Shown here: piece after piece, positions 1 through 8,581 of the stretch
Position numbering within the stretch: the stretch's first letter is position 1
How the letters are laid out: each line of letters begins with the position of its first letter
Source of the DNA: JAPOXR01 sp965199765
Lineage (GTDB): Bacteria; Pseudomonadota; Alphaproteobacteria; Rhodobacterales; Rhodobacteraceae
DNA length: 64,000 nucleotides
NCBI GenBank assembly: GCA_965199765.1
Contig: CBDATC010000002.1
Coordinates: 186,001-250,000, forward strand
Direction: 5' to 3'
The notes under the pieces: model-generated
The model's database searches: none
The model's input: the letters and a program-made list of their open reading frames with translations, nothing else
Told to the model about the DNA's origin: nothing
Program-made: the position numbers and the translations under genes

Positions 1-5
1 GTCTC

Positions 6-1664
6 GTGCAGAAATCTACTTCCGAAAGAAAAGAAAAGGGCCGCTGGGCTGCAAGATATGCCGCCGCGATGGGCACCTCGATATCGATTGCATTGATCGT
101 GGTTTTTCCAATCATTTCTGTGTTCATTCTTGCGCTGAGCCCTGGAACTGCTCCTTGGTTTTCATCCGCTGCAACGGTGTTGCCACGCTACTTTGCCAAC
201 ACGCTGTTGCTTATGTTCGCAGTTGGTGGATTGGCCGGTTTTTTCGGAGTTTCCACCGCTTGGATAGTGACCATGTTCGAATTTCCTTTGCGGCGTTTAA
301 TGAGCTGGGCGCTTTTTCTGCCATTAGCAGTTCCGGCTTATGTCGGAGCCTATGCGCTGGTGGACTTTTTTGAATTCAGCGGCGCATTTCAGTCATTTTT
401 GCGTTCGACCTTTGGCTGGACGCACGCAAGTGAATATGTCTTTCCAGAAATCCGGTCTCTCGGTGGTGCTGCAATCGTGCTGTCAGCCGCGCTTTATCCT
501 TATGTTTATCTTCTGGCACGCGCGGCTTTGCGGGAGCAGTCGAGTGAAGTTCAGGACGTTGCCCGCACGTTGGGTGCCGGGAGTCTCGCCAGAGCGATCA
601 GGGTTGGATTGCCAATGATTCGCCCCAGTATTGCAGCAGGTGTGGCGATTGTAATGATGGAGACTGCCAGCGATTTTGGTGTCGTCGAGTATTTTGCGGT
701 CCAAACACTTACAACGGGAATTTTTTCGCTATGGCTTGAAGCTCGAAATATCGGAGCAGCAGCGCAACTGGCTTCACTTATACTGGTTCTAACGTTCGGT
801 CTTACTGTGATCGAACGAACAAACCGAAGACGCAGACGTTATGCGGGCCTCGGAAGGCGAACCTCGGAATTCAGACGTATTCCGCTCCGCAGGGCCGGTG
901 CTTTCGCCGCGTTCTTTTGGTGCGCGGTCCCTGTATCGATTGGATTTCTCTTACCTGCCAGCATCATTGCGTCACTCGCCTTTTCATCCATCGGGGCTTG
1001 GAGCGACGACAAGCTTTTAGGCGCGCTTATGAATACCTTTGTCACAAGTTCCGCGGCAGCAGCGGTGACTATGGTCGGGGCAATTGCAATTGTGTATTCA
1101 GCCCGGTTGTTGAAGTCTTCAATTCCACGGGTGATCGCCCCGATAACGATACTCGGTTATGCAACGCCGGGAGCGGTGCTCGGGTTGGGTTTGCTCATTC
1201 CTCTCGCCGCGTTTGATCACTTTCTGGCAGACTCGGTTTTAGCTGTTACCGGCCATGATCCGGGTTTGCTGCTCACAGGTTCGGCATTCGCGGTGACTTT
1301 TGCGTATTCGATCAGATTTTTTGCCATCGCACATGGTGCGGTTGAATCTGCGATGGACAGAGTATCGCCTTCTCTCAGAACTGTGGCGCGTTCACTTGGC
1401 AAATCGCCGATCGGTGCGCTGATCCATGTGTATCTGCCGTTGATGAAAGGCTCTCTGCTTACTGGGTTGCTGCTGGTTTTTGTGGATTGCACAAAGGAGT
1501 TGCCCGCCACGTTGCTGCTGCAGCCGTTTAACTTTAACACGCTTGCAACACGAATTTACGAGCGCGCGTCTTTGGAGAATCTAGCAGATGCATCCCCGGC
1601 GGCTATTCTTATTATGTTCGTTGGGTCATTCGGAGTTGTGTTGCTCGCCCGAACACAGCGTTGA
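6..1664 (+). CDS. Iron(III)-type ABC transporter permease (FbpB-like)
   Basis: Inner-membrane permease of a ferric-iron type ABC importer, 552 residues. The protein is a tandem of two six-helix permease halves, the usual fused architecture of FbpB/SfuB proteins. Each half has an EAA-type loop that would contact the ATPase: around residues 181-208 (VARTLGAGS) and around 457-484 (VARSLGKSP). The first in-window start is a GTG at position 6, but the frame is open to the window edge, so the true start may lie upstream. The binding protein and ATPase are not visible; they may lie before the window. Thiamine or other substrates cannot be excluded for this permease family. Confidence 0.85.
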   Translation: MQKSTSERKEKGRWAARYAAAMGTSISIALIVVFPIISVFILALSPGTAPWFSSAATVLPRYFANTLLLMFAVGGLAGFFGVSTAWIVTMFEFPLRRLMSWALFLPLAVPAYVGAYALVDFFEFSGAFQSFLRSTFGWTHASEYVFPEIRSLGGAAIVLSAALYPYVYLLARAALREQSSEVQDVARTLGAGSLARAIRVGLPMIRPSIAAGVAIVMMETASDFGVVEYFAVQTLTTGIFSLWLEARNIGAAAQLASLILVLTFGLTVIERTNRRRRRYAGLGRRTSEFRRIPLRRAGAFAAFFWCAVPVSIGFLLPASIIASLAFSSIGAWSDDKLLGALMNTFVTSSAAAAVTMVGAIAIVYSARLLKSSIPRVIAPITILGYATPGAVLGLGLLIPLAAFDHFLADSVLAVTGHDPGLLLTGSAFAVTFAYSIRFFAIAHGAVESAMDRVSPSLRTVARSLGKSPIGALIHVYLPLMKGSLLTGLLLVFVDCTKELPATLLLQPFNFNTLATRIYERASLENLADASPAAILIMFVGSFGVVLLARTQR

Positions 1665-1724
1665 TGATCGAAACAGTTTTCTCAAATAGGCCGCTCAAAG
1701 CACGTTTAGAGATATCGCAATTTC

Positions 1725-1862
1725 AGCAGAGACAGGATTGACCATCGGGAAAGGCCCCGACGACCCCTGGTCCGTCTTCGAATTTCCCGGCATCAGCCGT
1801 TCCAGCGGATTGTTCGTCCTGATTTTGCGCCAATGACTGAAAGTGCGAAAGATTCTGGACAC
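1725..1862 (-). mobile_element. IS256-family insertion sequence remnant (left inverted repeat plus transposase scrap)
   Basis: Positions 1835-1862 match, in inverted orientation, the 28-bp end found at 28725-28752, so this is the opposite terminal repeat of the same element. Directly inside it, on the minus strand, broken frames read NPLERLM, then REIRRRT, then GVVGAFPDGQSCLC followed by a stop. These are pieces of the C-terminal part of a Mutator/IS256-type transposase; the QSCL segment also occurs in the copies near 18.9 and 28.9 kb. Most of the element has been deleted and at least two frameshifts are present. The other end is missing. It separates the iron permease from tRNA-Thr. Confidence 0.7.
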
Positions 1863-1960
1863 TACCAAAGATCGAGATCTGTAACTGCGCTTTGCTTTGA
1901 TAGGATCATGAGAAAAGAAAGCAGTTGAAATTTTTTTAGCAAGCGGTAAATTTTGGGTGT

Positions 1961-2036
1961 GCCTCTATAGCTCAGCCGGTAGAGCATCTGATTTGTAATC
2001 AGGGGGTCGGGAGTTCGAGTCTCTCTGGAGGCACCA
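1961..2036 (+). tRNA. tRNA-Thr (anticodon TGT)
   Basis: A 76-nt cloverleaf with encoded CCA. Acceptor GCCTCTA pairs with TGGAGGC, the anticodon stem is 1987-1991 with 1999-2003, and the seven-base loop TTTGTAA places TGT at 1994-1996. The T-loop GTTCGAGTC is canonical. It reads ACA threonine codons. Confidence 0.97.
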
Positions 2037-2353
2037 GCCTTACTATGGTTCGAAATCGAGATAGGTGTCCCGAGGTTTGGGATGATCTCGGATTCAAGCG
2101 CGTTTATCTGGCTGGCCGCCAGTGTCGTCATCTGTTAAATTTTCTCAAAATCCGATGTCGGATTTGGTCTAAAAAATCCTGACATTTCGCGTTTGCATAG
2201 CAACTTTCGGCCTTTGGAATCTCAAGCACTTAAAGTTGGTTTTTTTATCTGAAAATTTTGCGTCAATTCGTTTTCATCAAGGGAAATATGCAGCCCTTTG
2301 CAGAGGAATTTTCCATGCCAAACGATTGACTGCGAAAAAGATAGCGACGTTGA
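2037..2353. other. Intergenic, no gene seen
   Basis: About 317 bp between tRNA-Thr and the end of kynU. It is AT-rich in its middle part. I see no coding frame, no clear terminator and no copy of the tRNA 3' end that would mark an integrated element. Confidence 0.6.
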
Positions 2354-3559
2354 TTAGGTTACCGTAAGACGGTGCGAATAGGCTGAATTCTCCCAAGGCT
2401 TTGCCGCCACCACTGTTTCAAACCGCTCAACCGCTCTTTGAATATCTTCAAATGAATTATACAACGGAGCAATTCCAAAGCGCAGAACATCCGGTTCTCT
2501 GAAGTCGCCGATAACCCCATTCTCAATAAGTGCCTGTACGATAGGGTATCCGTGGGGGTGTGAAAACGAAACATGACCGCCGCGCGCATCAGGATTGCGG
2601 GGTGAGATCAGCTTCAGCTGCGGACAGGCTTGCTGAAGGCGGTCTATAAACTCTTGGGAAAGTCGCATTGATTGAGCATGCACGTCCTGTATCGATGCGA
2701 ATTGCCAAACATCCAAGGCAACATCCAATGCAATCAATCCTGATATTCCAGGTGTGCCTACGCGCATGCGCTGAACGGCAGGCGCAGGATGGTATTCCGG
2801 TGTAAACTGAAATGGCGCCGCGTGACCAAGCCAGCCTTGGATGGCTGTCTGCGCGGAATCAGCGAATTCGCTGGACACATAAATGAATGCGGGTGCACCA
2901 GGGCCGCCATTCAGGTATTTATACGTGCAGCCGACAGCGAAATCGGCTTCGCAATCCACGACATTGACCGGCACTGCGCCGGCGGAATGGGCCAAGTCCC
3001 ATACCGTGAGCGCACCGACAGCGTGAGCCTTCGAAGTCAATGCTTTCATGTCGTGGCGACGGCTGGTGCGGTAGTCGATCTCAGTAAGCATCAAGACCGC
3101 AACATCGTCATCCAGAGCGCACTCAACAGATTCGGGCGCGACGGTTTTCAACCGGCGCTCATCGCCCATTAGACGAAGCAGTCCTTCCGCGATGTACAGG
3201 TCGGACGGAAAATTTCCTGTGTCTGAAAGGACTGTCTTTCTGTCCGGCCGCAAAGCAAGGGCCGCACTCAAAGCTTGAAAAAGTTTAATTGACAGTGTGT
3301 CGCCCGCGCTGACCGTGCCGTGAGGCGCACCGATCAAAGCGGAAAGGCGATTGCCCAACTTTGATGGCAGATCAATCCAGCCAGCCTGATTCCATCCGCG
3401 GATCAGGAGTTTGCCCCATTCGTCATGCAGGAATTTCTGAAGGCGGTCTGAAGCACCGCGTGGAAGCGGTCCAAGCGAATTTCCGTCCAAGTAAATGACA
3501 TCGTCGGGCAATTCGAAGAATGCCCTTGTTTTTTCAAAGTCAGTCATGCTGTTATCCAA
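2354..3559 (-). CDS. kynU: Kynureninase
   Basis: PLP enzyme of the fold-type I class, 401 residues, the normal family length. It cleaves kynurenine to anthranilate and alanine (or 3-hydroxykynurenine to 3-hydroxyanthranilate) in tryptophan breakdown. Visible hallmarks are the N-terminal YLDGNSLGPLP, the cofactor region TGNFPSDLYIAEGL, DLAHSAGA with the pyridine-contacting Asp, and the Schiff-base lysine in CTYKYLNGGPGAPAF. The C-terminal part carries RVGTPGISGL. It starts 18 nt after the stop of the SDR gene, so the two are probably co-transcribed. No kynA or kynB is visible in the window. Confidence 0.95.
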   Translation of the reverse strand: MDNSMTDFEKTRAFFELPDDVIYLDGNSLGPLPRGASDRLQKFLHDEWGKLLIRGWNQAGWIDLPSKLGNRLSALIGAPHGTVSAGDTLSIKLFQALSAALALRPDRKTVLSDTGNFPSDLYIAEGLLRLMGDERRLKTVAPESVECALDDDVAVLMLTEIDYRTSRRHDMKALTSKAHAVGALTVWDLAHSAGAVPVNVVDCEADFAVGCTYKYLNGGPGAPAFIYVSSEFADSAQTAIQGWLGHAAPFQFTPEYHPAPAVQRMRVGTPGISGLIALDVALDVWQFASIQDVHAQSMRLSQEFIDRLQQACPQLKLISPRNPDARGGHVSFSHPHGYPIVQALIENGVIGDFREPDVLRFGIAPLYNSFEDIQRAVERFETVVAAKPWENSAYSHRLTVT

Positions 3560-3577
3560 AGCCGTGTATCATAAGTG

Positions 3578-4342
3578 TCAGACTTGTCCCCCAGATATCG
3601 TGATGGTTTGCCCATTCATGCCTTCGGAGCCGGGAAGGCACAGCCAAAGAACCGCGGTTGCCACTTCGTCTGGATCAATCAACCGCTTGTCCCGATTCAG
3701 GCGGAGAATGGCATCGCGGGCTTCTTCCAAGGTTTTGCCCCTCTGATTCGATATCTCCGTAACCGCACGATCAAAAATCGCCGTTTCCACATAACCCGGG
3801 CAAATGGCATTCACCGTTATGCCGCTTCCCATCAGTTCCTCAGACAGCGCGCGGGTTAAACCGACCATTCCATGTTTTGAAACCGTGTATGCGGATGCGT
3901 GCTTCAGCCCTCGCAGTCCGGCGACTGACGCAATGCAGATGATTCGCCCCCAATTTTCTGATTCCATCGTTCGCAAAGACTCGCGGACCGAAAGAAATGC
4001 GCCATCGAGGTTGACACTGAGAGTGCGCCGCCAAAATTCAAAATTCATATCTTGGAATCTGCGCGATTCGGCAATTCCAGCATTTGCCACATGAATATGC
4101 ACCGGGCCGCGGGCATTGACAGCTTTGCGGGTTGCATCTGTTATAGAACATTGATCAGCGACATCCATTTGCGTGTAATGCAGAGAATGCCTTTCAGCCG
4201 CGTCTTCCAGCCGCCTCCTATTCCGTCCGCAGATTGTCACAGCAGCGCCTGCTGAAGACAGACGGATGGCAATTGCAAGCCCAATTCCGCTTCCACCGCC
4301 TGTAATGAGCGCATGGCGTCCTCGTAAGGGTTTGTGGTCCAT
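3578..4342 (-). CDS. Short-chain dehydrogenase/reductase
   Basis: Classical SDR of 254 residues with a Rossmann fold. The cofactor motif TGGGSGIG lies at 14-21, NAG at 87-89, and the catalytic Ser139, Tyr152 and Lys156 are all present (SAYTVSKHG). Basic residues after the second strand (GRNRRRLE) would favour NADP(H), though this is an inference. The substrate is not evident. It is the first gene of a two-gene minus-strand unit with kynU, so a role linked to tryptophan or amino-acid breakdown is possible but unproven. The closest general resemblance is to 3-hydroxyacyl or 3-hydroxybutyrate dehydrogenase-like SDRs. Confidence 0.88.
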   Translation of the reverse strand: MDHKPLRGRHALITGGGSGIGLAIAIRLSSAGAAVTICGRNRRRLEDAAERHSLHYTQMDVADQCSITDATRKAVNARGPVHIHVANAGIAESRRFQDMNFEFWRRTLSVNLDGAFLSVRESLRTMESENWGRIICIASVAGLRGLKHASAYTVSKHGMVGLTRALSEELMGSGITVNAICPGYVETAIFDRAVTEISNQRGKTLEEARDAILRLNRDKRLIDPDEVATAVLWLCLPGSEGMNGQTITISGGQV

Positions 4343-4480
4343 TTTTTCCTTTCTCCTGCGGATTGAGCGGTCGCTTGCGCATGGAAAACAGATATCAAGA
4401 AAACTGCAACTTGTTTAGAACGGGATCGGTTGGTAAGGGCTGACCTCGTCTGATCATTCATATATGCGGGAAGCGTTATC

Positions 4481-6046
4481 GTGCAAATTGGTGTCCCCTG
4501 CGAAGTATGGCCAAATGAAGCGAGAGTCGCAATCACACCCGATTCCGCTAAGAGACTGCAAAGACTCGGACATAGTTGTGTTGTCGAAGCGGGAGCCGGC
4601 AAATCGGCTGGGTTCACCGATGAGAAGTACAGCGAAGCGGGCGTTGAAGTCCTGCAAAGCGCCGAAAATGTCTGGCACACATCCGATGTCATTGCCAAAG
4701 TGCAGCCACCGACGATCGGTGAAATGGCGCTGTTGCAAAGCGGACAGACTCTGATTTCATTTTTTTGGCCCGCACAAAACAGCGAGCTTCTCAATTCTGC
4801 CAAGATACGCGGCGCGAACATTCTTGCCATGGATATGATTCCAAGAATTTCACGTGCGCAGAAGATGGATGCTTTGTCGTCGATGGCGAATATAGCGGGT
4901 TATCGTGCGGTGATTGAAGCCGGCAATCATTTCGGTCGATTTTTCACCGGTCAAATCACCGCGGCAGGGAAGGTTCCACCGGCCAACGTTCTTGTGATTG
5001 GCGCCGGCGTGGCTGGCTTATCGGCAATTGGCACCGCGGTATCGCTGGGAGCAATCGTGCGTGCTTTTGATGTGCGGCCAGAGGTTGCTGAACAAATTCA
5101 GTCGATGGGCGCTGAATTCCTGTTTCTGGACTTTGAGGAAAGCGGCAGCGGTGCCGGCGGGTATGCGAAACCATCTTCACCTGAATTCCGGTCCAAACAG
5201 CTTGCGTTGTTCCGCGGGCAGGCATCCGAAATCGATATTGTGATCACAACGGCGCTGATACCGGGTCGAGACGCGCCGAAACTCTGGCTGGCCGACATGG
5301 TGCAGGCCATGAAACCAGGTTCGGTGATTGTTGACCTCGCTGCCGAACGCGGCGGAAACTGTGATCTCACGGTAGCTGATCAGAAGGTCGTGACCGAAAA
5401 TGGTGTTACCGTGATCGGATACACCGATTTTCCGAGCCGAATGGCTGCGCAGTCGTCCACGCTGTATAGTACTAATATTTTTCATATGCTTGCCGACCTG
5501 ACGCCTGCAAAGGACGGTGTTTTGGTCCACAACATGGAAGATGATGTGATTCGCGGAGCAACCGCCGCGTTTCAGGGGGAAATCACTTTTCCGCCGCCGC
5601 CGCCGAAAACGTCAGCCATCGCAGCCCCTCCGCAGCCTTCTCGACCGGCAGAACTCACACCTGAACAGCAGCGGGCCGAAGAGGCAGTAAAATTTCGGCG
5701 CGTTACCAAGCAGCAAGCAGTCATGTTGGCCGGCGGTGCGGTTTTCACTTTCTTGCTTGGCATGGTCGCACCGCCGAGCTTTATGCAGCACTTTATCGTA
5801 TTTGTGCTCAGCTGCTTTGTTGGATTCCAAGTTATCTGGAATGTCAATCACGCGTTACACACGCCACTGATGTCGGTGACCAACGCGATTTCAGGGATCA
5901 TTATTTTGGGTGCCTTGCTGCAGATCGGTTCATCAAATTCTATCGTTCTATTGCTTGCCGCGATTTCTGTGCTGATTGCGAGCATCAACATTGTAGGTGG
6001 TTTTCTGGTAACCCGTCGAATGCTTGCGATGTTCCAGCGGAGTTAA
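4481..6046 (+). CDS. pntA: NAD(P) transhydrogenase subunit alpha
   Basis: Proton-translocating transhydrogenase alpha subunit, 521 residues. It carries the NAD(H)-binding domain I followed by a proline-rich linker (about 367-390) and four C-terminal membrane helices (about 410-521). This is the fused E. coli arrangement rather than the split PntAA/PntAB of Rhodospirillum. The Rossmann motif GAGVAGLSAIG is near residue 167-177. The start is GTG at 4481 (MQIGVPCE...), which matches the family N-terminus. pntB follows after 3 nt. Together they use the proton gradient to make NADPH from NADH. The start lies 138 nt from the divergent SDR start, so that gap should hold promoters for both units. Confidence 0.96.
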   Translation: MQIGVPCEVWPNEARVAITPDSAKRLQRLGHSCVVEAGAGKSAGFTDEKYSEAGVEVLQSAENVWHTSDVIAKVQPPTIGEMALLQSGQTLISFFWPAQNSELLNSAKIRGANILAMDMIPRISRAQKMDALSSMANIAGYRAVIEAGNHFGRFFTGQITAAGKVPPANVLVIGAGVAGLSAIGTAVSLGAIVRAFDVRPEVAEQIQSMGAEFLFLDFEESGSGAGGYAKPSSPEFRSKQLALFRGQASEIDIVITTALIPGRDAPKLWLADMVQAMKPGSVIVDLAAERGGNCDLTVADQKVVTENGVTVIGYTDFPSRMAAQSSTLYSTNIFHMLADLTPAKDGVLVHNMEDDVIRGATAAFQGEITFPPPPPKTSAIAAPPQPSRPAELTPEQQRAEEAVKFRRVTKQQAVMLAGGAVFTFLLGMVAPPSFMQHFIVFVLSCFVGFQVIWNVNHALHTPLMSVTNAISGIIILGALLQIGSSNSIVLLLAAISVLIASINIVGGFLVTRRMLAMFQRS

Positions 6047-6049
6047 GCC

Positions 6050-7489
6050 GTGTCAATTGAGTTATCGCAGGGGGCGCTGCTCGCGGTTTACCTATCCGCA
6101 GCTGTCTTGTTCATTCTGTCGTTAGGCGGACTTTCCAACCAAGAGAATGCAAAGCGCGCCATTTGGTATGGCATTGTTGGCATGGCTCTCGCAGTTGGCG
6201 CAACGATTTTTGAGCAGGACATCAGCAATGTTGGCGTTTTGGCGGCCATGATCGCAGTTGGCGCGGTGATTGGAACAATCGTTGCGCGACGTGTTGAGAT
6301 GACAGGCATGCCGCAATTGGTGGCGGCTCTGCACTCTTTTGTAGGTCTGGCCGCAGTTTTTGTCGGTCTGAACGCCGAATTAGAACTGATGGATGTGACA
6401 ACCGCTGCCTCCGGTTCGGAGTTTACGGGATTCGCTAAGAAACTAGCGGCAAAGTCCGCAGCTGAAATTTCCATTCTCAAAGTTGAAGTTCTGTTGGGGA
6501 TTTTCATTGGAGCGGTGACTTTTACCGGGTCGATCGTTGCCTTTGGCAAACTGGCCGGCCGATTGAGCAGCAAGCCGATGAAACTTCCGGGAGGTCATTT
6601 CTGGAATGCCTCTGCCACTCTGGGCTGCGTGATACTCGGCGTCATGTATCTGGGCGGCGCGGAAATCTGGACAATCGTACTCGTGGCGATCGTCGCCGGT
6701 GCGGTGGGCTGGCATTTGATCTCGAGCATCGGCGGTGCTGATATGCCGGTCGTTGTATCGATGCTGAATTCGTACTCCGGCTGGGCTGCGGCTGCGATCG
6801 GGTTTACTCTTGGCAACGATCTCCTGATTGTAACCGGTGCTCTTGTTGGGTCATCAGGTGCGATACTATCCTACATCATGTGCCGTGCGATGAATCGGCG
6901 GTTTGTAAGTGTTATTCTCGGTGGTTTTGGTGGATCGGGCGAGCCCATCGCCGATATGTCGGGTGAACAGGTTGCGATCGACGCGGATGGAGTCGCAGTG
7001 GCGCTCACCGATGCGGACAGCATCATTCTGGTGCCGGGATACGGAATGGCGGTGGCGCAAGCGCAGGGGCCGGTCAGCGAACTGGTGCAACATTTGAGAA
7101 ACGACGGAAAAGAAGTTCGCTTTGCTATTCACCCGGTGGCTGGAAGACTGCCAGGGCACATGAATGTGCTGCTTGCTGAAGCCAAAGTTCCATACGATAT
7201 CGTTCTTGAAATGGATGAAATCAATGCCGACTTTGCATCAACCGATGTTGTGATCGTAATCGGTTCAAATGATATTGTGAATCCGGCTGCTCAGGAAGAT
7301 CCGAATTCTCCGATCGCAGGCATGCCTGTTCTTGAAGTATGGAAAGCAAAGCAGGTCTTTGTCTCAAAGAGAGGGCAGGGGACCGGGTATTCCGGTATAG
7401 AAAACCCGCTGTTCTATCGCGAGAACACCCGCATGTTCTTTGGCGACGCCAAAGATTCAGTCCGACAGCTCCTTGGATTGCTCGATTAG
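6050..7489 (+). CDS. pntB: NAD(P) transhydrogenase subunit beta
   Basis: Beta subunit of the membrane transhydrogenase, 479 residues. About the first 260 residues are membrane helices that form part of the proton channel. The C-terminal domain III binds NADP(H): VPGYGMAVAQAQ begins this domain, and IGSNDIVNPAA and VSKRGQGTGYSG are conserved NADP-site segments. The start is GTG, 3 nt after pntA, so translation is probably coupled. The length is normal and no lesions are seen. Confidence 0.96.
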   Translation: MSIELSQGALLAVYLSAAVLFILSLGGLSNQENAKRAIWYGIVGMALAVGATIFEQDISNVGVLAAMIAVGAVIGTIVARRVEMTGMPQLVAALHSFVGLAAVFVGLNAELELMDVTTAASGSEFTGFAKKLAAKSAAEISILKVEVLLGIFIGAVTFTGSIVAFGKLAGRLSSKPMKLPGGHFWNASATLGCVILGVMYLGGAEIWTIVLVAIVAGAVGWHLISSIGGADMPVVVSMLNSYSGWAAAAIGFTLGNDLLIVTGALVGSSGAILSYIMCRAMNRRFVSVILGGFGGSGEPIADMSGEQVAIDADGVAVALTDADSIILVPGYGMAVAQAQGPVSELVQHLRNDGKEVRFAIHPVAGRLPGHMNVLLAEAKVPYDIVLEMDEINADFASTDVVIVIGSNDIVNPAAQEDPNSPIAGMPVLEVWKAKQVFVSKRGQGTGYSGIENPLFYRENTRMFFGDAKDSVRQLLGLLD

Positions 7490-7536
7490 CCACATTATTG
7501 ATCAGCATCAGACTCCAGCGGCGAAATTTCTAGCAA

Positions 7537-7698
7537 TCATCGACTTAGCTCCCCGACAGTTATGCTTGGATTGCGTGTTTTGTCAGAGAAAAACACAAGA
7601 GTTCCCCGGGCAATGCAGGCTGCAACGTCATCGGTCGCCAACACGTTTTCAAAGTCCGCCAACCGAGTGTATAACCCCAATGTGAAAGTCGATCCTTG
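7537..7698 (-). pseudogene. Possible C-terminal gene scrap, unrecognised
   Basis: A minus-strand open frame of about 53 codons ends in TGA at 7537-7539. It reads like real protein (for example ADFENVLATDDVAAC then LVFFSDKTRNPS) but has no start codon and is closed upstream by a TAG. It may be the 3' end of a lost gene. I cannot name the family. The neighbours on both sides are intact plus-strand genes. Confidence 0.35.
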
Positions 7699-7709
7699 GA
7701 ATGTGCTCT

Positions 7710-8567
7710 ATGGTCAATCTCAAAGAATCGCTGCGCGTGTCCATCCTGCAGATGAATTCTTCAAGCCGGCATCAACCAAACATTGAAGCCGTCAGCTCCG
7801 CTGCCCAGATCGCTGCGACCGAACGAGCGGAATTACTTGCCTTGCCCGAAGGGTCAGGGATGATGAATAGGGACCGGGAAGCTTCGGGCAAGCTTATCGC
7901 GACCGAAGAAAACGATGCTTTCATCAAGGCCTGCCGGAGCCTCGCTTCAGAACACGGACTTTGGATCCATCTGGGATCCACGCCCGTGGCAACCGCTGAT
8001 GGACGACGCAAAAATCGAACCCTTCTCATTGATAATCTCGGCCAGGTGCGGGCACGCTATGATAAAATCCACCTTTTCGATGTGTTTTTGCCGGACCGCC
8101 CGCCGACCGGAGAATCAAAACGTTATGATGCCGGCAAAAGGGCAGTGGTCGTGGATACTCCATGGGGCGCATGGGGGCTTTCGATCTGCTATGATCTGCG
8201 CTTTCCGCATCTCTACCGCACCTATGCGCAGAGCGGAGCGGTGATTTTGTTCGTGCCTTCCGCTTTTACGGTTCCGACCGGTGAAGCACATTGGGAGACT
8301 CTTTTGAAAGCGCGGGCGATCGAAAACGGAGCATGGGTGATCGCCGCCGCGCAGGCAGGCGAACATGAAGATGGACGAACCACCTATGGACATTCGATGA
8401 TCGTCTCGCCGTGGGGAACGATCAAGGCTGATCTTGGAGGAGATCAATCAAGGCAGATGACCATCGAGATAGATCTGGGCGAGGCCGACACCGCACGGGC
8501 GCGGATTCCATCCCTCGCCAATGAGAGACGCTATGAATTTCATCGGATCGATGCCCGAATCAATTAG
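7710..8567 (+). CDS. Carbon-nitrogen hydrolase (nitrilase superfamily, Nit-like)
   Basis: Cytoplasmic amidase-type hydrolase of the nitrilase superfamily, 285 residues from ATG 7710; an ATG three codons upstream is also possible. The catalytic triad is complete: Glu47 (LALPEGSG), Lys119 (RYDKIHLFDV) and Cys160 (LSICYDLRFPHLYR). These motifs match the Nit1/Nit2 group (omega-amidase or deaminated-glutathione amidase) better than true nitrilases. It ends 14 nt before a peptide-type ABC binding protein, so it probably shares an mRNA with that transporter. The likely job is to hydrolyse an amide derived from the imported substrate (inference). Confidence 0.88.
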   Translation: MVNLKESLRVSILQMNSSSRHQPNIEAVSSAAQIAATERAELLALPEGSGMMNRDREASGKLIATEENDAFIKACRSLASEHGLWIHLGSTPVATADGRRKNRTLLIDNLGQVRARYDKIHLFDVFLPDRPPTGESKRYDAGKRAVVVDTPWGAWGLSICYDLRFPHLYRTYAQSGAVILFVPSAFTVPTGEAHWETLLKARAIENGAWVIAAAQAGEHEDGRTTYGHSMIVSPWGTIKADLGGDQSRQMTIEIDLGEADTARARIPSLANERRYEFHRIDARIN

Positions 8568-8581
8568 AAGAGGAGATAATA

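Noticed and set aside
1862..2131. Minus-strand 89-codon open frame across tRNA-Thr
   Set aside because: It is the antisense of the tRNA and gives the well-known spurious ETRTPDPLITNQMLYRLSYRG-type translation.
1961..2353. tRNA-Thr as an integration site
   Set aside because: No integrase gene nearby and no second copy of the tRNA 3' end was noticed in the window.
4237..4830. 197-codon minus-strand frame spanning the SDR start and pntA
   Set aside because: It crosses two recognised genes and the intergenic region; the sequence has no family features.
5590..5606. CCG-rich run within pntA as a possible slippage tract
   Set aside because: It encodes the proline-rich linker in frame; triplet changes there would not shift the frame.
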